The notes beneath the pieces are model-generated. The model saw only the letters and a program-made list of their open reading frames with translations. It was not told the origin of the DNA and searched no databases. Shown here piece by piece: positions 30,685 to 33,042 of a DNA stretch of 33,042 nucleotides. Where the stretch lies: contig JAHBMJ010000956.1 in the NCBI GenBank assembly GCA_018398765.1, positions 5,238-38,279 on the forward strand. The letters run 5' to 3'. This DNA comes from Chromera velia. Lineage: Eukaryota; Sar; Chromeraceae. How positions within the stretch are numbered: the stretch's first letter is position 1; each line of letters opens with the position of its first letter. A program made the position numbers and the translations under genes.

Positions 30685-32634
30685 GGTGAGGCTGTGAGGA
30701 GAATTTGGGTGATCTTGAAGAAGAAGGAAGAAGAGTATGAAGCCGAGGGGGGGAACTTTGAGGTTGTGAGGGAGAACCTAGAGTCGCGTGTCGTTCGGCT
30801 GTACGAGCGGTTGTCCTTTGACTGGCAGGGTTGGAGGTACACGGCTTTGTTGTTGAAGTGTCTGGAGGGGGGTGCTCTTGTGAATTGCATCTTCTGGGAC
30901 TTTGGGGAGAACGAGAAGAAGTGGAGAAATGAAAGGAGAAGACTGATGAAGTATGGGGGGGTGATGCCTCTAGATATGGTCGCAGACGTGCTTCGGGACA
31001 TGGTGTATGGCTGCGGGGCTGTCCATGAGTGCGAGCACAAGCACGAAGACATCAAAGTCAGTCAGTCACTCAGCATTCAGCTGAGACAGGCCGGGGGGAA
31101 GATGGGCAGACCATGAAGAAGCCTGTATGCGATTATTTTTCTGATTTGCTGACTGTTTCCTTTTTCTCTCCCCTGCAACCCCTTCTAGACTTACGTTCTT
31201 CTCTTCACTCCCCCGCCTTTCATAGGAGTCAGTGACAGAAGAATTTGTTTGCACCTTGCTGAATAAGTCTTTTTTGACTTCTTGATCTTGTCTGATCTTC
31301 TGCAGCCGGAGAATGTGGTGTTCATCCAGAAGGATAGGGGGGTGTCGCGACGGGAACAGGACAGAGGGGCGAGGGTGAAAGGTCAGTAACTAATTGTTCT
31401 CTCTATTTGACTATCAACTGGGCCTCTGTGTTTTGTTCCTTTTTTTGTTTCCCTGCCTCGCCTCTTTGTCTCGTCTCTCTTTCGTCTTGATTTTTCGGAC
31501 ACCGAATTCATACCTCTTTTCTTCTTATTTTTCTTTTTTCCTCCCTTTCTTCCGCCGTTTTGGTTCGAAAAAACCTCACTTTCCATTCTGGTTTGTTCAT
31601 TTTGGGCATCGTGTTTTCCGTTTGAGGTTTTGTTTTTTCATAACTAGACGGTCTTGGAGGGTTGGTGAATGAACAGGTAGATGAACAAACAAATGGAAGA
31701 ATGGCCGACTGATTACATGCAGTGATTGACTTCGGGCACGCGTACCACATGAAGACGGCGGAGGACAACAGCTGCAAGCATGGAACTCTTGACTACAGAC
31801 CCCCGGAGGCAGTCTTACGTGAGTCCAGCCACGGATACATTGGTTGACTTTCTCTTTCCCTATCTTTTTCCTTCGTTTCCTTCCAGCCAGCCGATAAGCC
31901 TGTCAACCAGTCAGTCAGTCAGTCAGTCCATCAATCAATCAGTCAGTCAGTCAGTGAGCCAATTATGTGATGCAAAGGAAGCACACAGGGAGAAAGAATC
32001 CGCCTGCTGAAGTCTCTTGTTTTCTTGTCGGTTGTTTCAGTAAGTATTACTCCCGATGCATGAGCCCACTTAACAGAGCAGCAAAATAATGATAAAGTTC
32101 AAGAACCCCATTTTTCCCAGGAAGGGCAAAGGGCAGAAAGAGAAAGAGAAAGAGAGAGATCATTCTTTTTTTTGCCCTTCCACCTTGTTGCTTGCTTTGT
32201 AGACGGAAAAAGAACTCTGAGAGGGGACACGTGGCCACTGAGGGTGGTGCTGGTGGAGATGGTCAGTTAGTTGGGTGGATGGTCATCTAGTCTGTTCTTC
32301 TGGATGCATGCGTTTGTGTGTTTGTGTGTTTCCGTCCTGGCATGTGATTAAAGAGATTGCGCAAGCAGTCAGGGCGGCTTGCCTTTTCTCTCTTTTCAAT
32401 CTTGAAGTCGTTGTTGTGCACTTGTACTTCTGATTGCGTGTGTATGTGTTGGTGTTTATGTGTGCAAATGACTGTGTATATGTATACATATATATATTCA
32501 TGTGTGTGTGTGTTTGTATGTAGTTGACAGGAAAGTGGCTGTTTGAACCGGGGGATGCCGACGAGCCTGAGTACGTGAACCTGAAGAAGGATAGGCGCAG
32601 GCACTGGCAAGACTGGGAGTACTGCCTGCAGATG
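30685..32634 (+). CDS. Divergent (non-RD) protein kinase, five internal exons, both ends missing
   Basis: Exons are 30685-31056, 31306-31381, 31723-31818, 32203-32261 and 32524-32634, with compatible phases (0, 1, 1, 0). Kinase landmarks in order: VHECEHKHEDIK joined to PENVVF gives a catalytic loop HEDIKPEN with Arg of HRD replaced by Glu; VIDFGHAYHM supplies DFG; GTLDYRPPEAVL is the activation-segment end; RGDTWPLRVVLVEM joined to LTGKWLFE is the region that is normally DVWSLGVVLYEML-TG, here with Arg in place of the conserved Gly. Asp of the catalytic loop and DFG Asp are kept, so activity is possible. The first exon opens after TTAG at 30684 and has no suitable ATG, and no ATP-binding loop was found, so the 5' exons are missing or unrecognised. 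The last exon ends with donor GTCAGT and the rest lies beyond the window. Donors are GTCAGT, GTCAGT, GTGAGT, GTCAGT and GTCAGT. Confidence 0.8.
31906..31956. repeat. CAGT/CAAT tetranucleotide repeat in a kinase intron
   Basis: CAGTCAGTCAGT followed by CAATCAATCAGT units, inside the intron 31819-32202. Confidence 0.85.
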
Positions 32635-32900
32635 GTCAGTTGGTTCGCTGGTGGGTTTGAGAGTGTGAGAGTGTGTCTGTCTGTATGCAAGAAAGGAAAT
32701 AATGTACAGTCTGTCTATCTGTTGGTCTGCCTCTCTGCTCGTCTACCTCTCCCTGCCCCTTGTCTGGACTTCGTTCCATTCGCCTGTTTATCTTTTTCCT
32801 CCTTTTTTTTGTTGTTGTTGTTTTTACCGATATATTGGGAAACCCGGCAGGTTCTTTTTGTCGTTTGTCTTCTTTGTGAATAGGGGTGTAAAATCTCTTT

Positions 32901-33042
32901 TGGACGGGGGGGGGGGACCCCGTCGGCGGGGCAGGCAAGAGCCTGCCCAACGGGGGGGCCCCGTCCTTCGGACGGGGCCCCAGAGCGCGAACGGGGGGAG
33001 GGACCCGTCGGATCGAACGGGGGGGGGGGGGGGGGGGGGGGG
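32901..33042. other. G-rich tail with two strong hairpins
   Basis: Composition changes abruptly at about 32904 to G runs. Inside are a perfect 8-base stem GGGCAGGC/GCCTGCCC with loop AAGA (32929-32948) and a perfect 12-base stem GGGGCCCCGTCC with loop TTC (32955-32981). The window then ends in a run of more than 20 Gs. This could be genuine GC-rich repeat or an assembly-edge artefact, since the window also begins with 15 Gs. Confidence 0.6.

Noticed and set aside
32929-32981. Hairpins followed by G runs as bacterial-type terminators
   Set aside because: The setting is eukaryotic, there is no T tract after the stems, and the region looks like an assembly edge.

Overview
This is nuclear DNA of a microbial eukaryote. 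Almost every recognisable protein is split by GT-AG introns, and the introns and intergenic stretches are full of TG/CA, CT, GACT and CAGT microsatellites and of DNA-transposon-like repeats. The gene mix (a TEY-type MAP kinase, a large single-exon leucine-rich-repeat protein, a degenerate ankyrin protein, a tRNA-binding EMAPII-type domain) together with many TGCATGCA palindromes fits an alveolate alga such as a chromerid (Chromera velia-like). That assignment is inference. The window starts and ends in G runs and contains one single-N break (4175) and one 40-N gap (18942-18981), so it looks like a whole assembled contig or a piece cut at assembly breaks.

Layout. 15-2142 (+): the 3' four exons of a protein ending in an EMAPII/Arc1p-type tRNA-binding domain. 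2494-5679: a composite repeat built from inverted-repeat-ended units, flanked by TA. 6307-7302: a hAT-like non-autonomous element inserted in a GGGAAATC-type repeat. 7651-7719: a second copy of the last exon of the tRNA-binding protein, with its 3' flank. 8781-10121 (-): three exons of an unrecognised gene. 11147-13552 (-): an LRR protein. 13568-15814 (-): a terminal nucleotidyltransferase (non-canonical poly(A)/poly(U) polymerase family). 16416-16825 (+): the tiny three-exon ribosome-associated protein TMA7. 16826-20057: microsatellites and inverted-repeat elements, with an assembly gap. 20232-21359 (+): an intronless, membrane-anchored protein of unknown function. 22337-24568 (-): an ankyrin-like protein. 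25318-29028 (+): a complete seven-exon ERK-type MAP kinase. 30685-32634 (+): five exons of a divergent protein kinase that continues past the sequenced part. 32900-33042: a G-rich tail with strong hairpins.

The genes do not form a pathway. Translation and RNA-related functions (tRNA-binding protein, nucleotidyltransferase, TMA7) lie in the first half and two kinases in the last quarter, but this is ordinary eukaryotic gene order. The most noteworthy observations are a strong bias to C at intron position +3 (GTCAGT donors) with no GTAAGT at all among the 19 assigned introns, the duplicated phase-compatible terminal exon of the tRNA-binding gene, the A-B-A composite element, and the unexplained intronless membrane protein.
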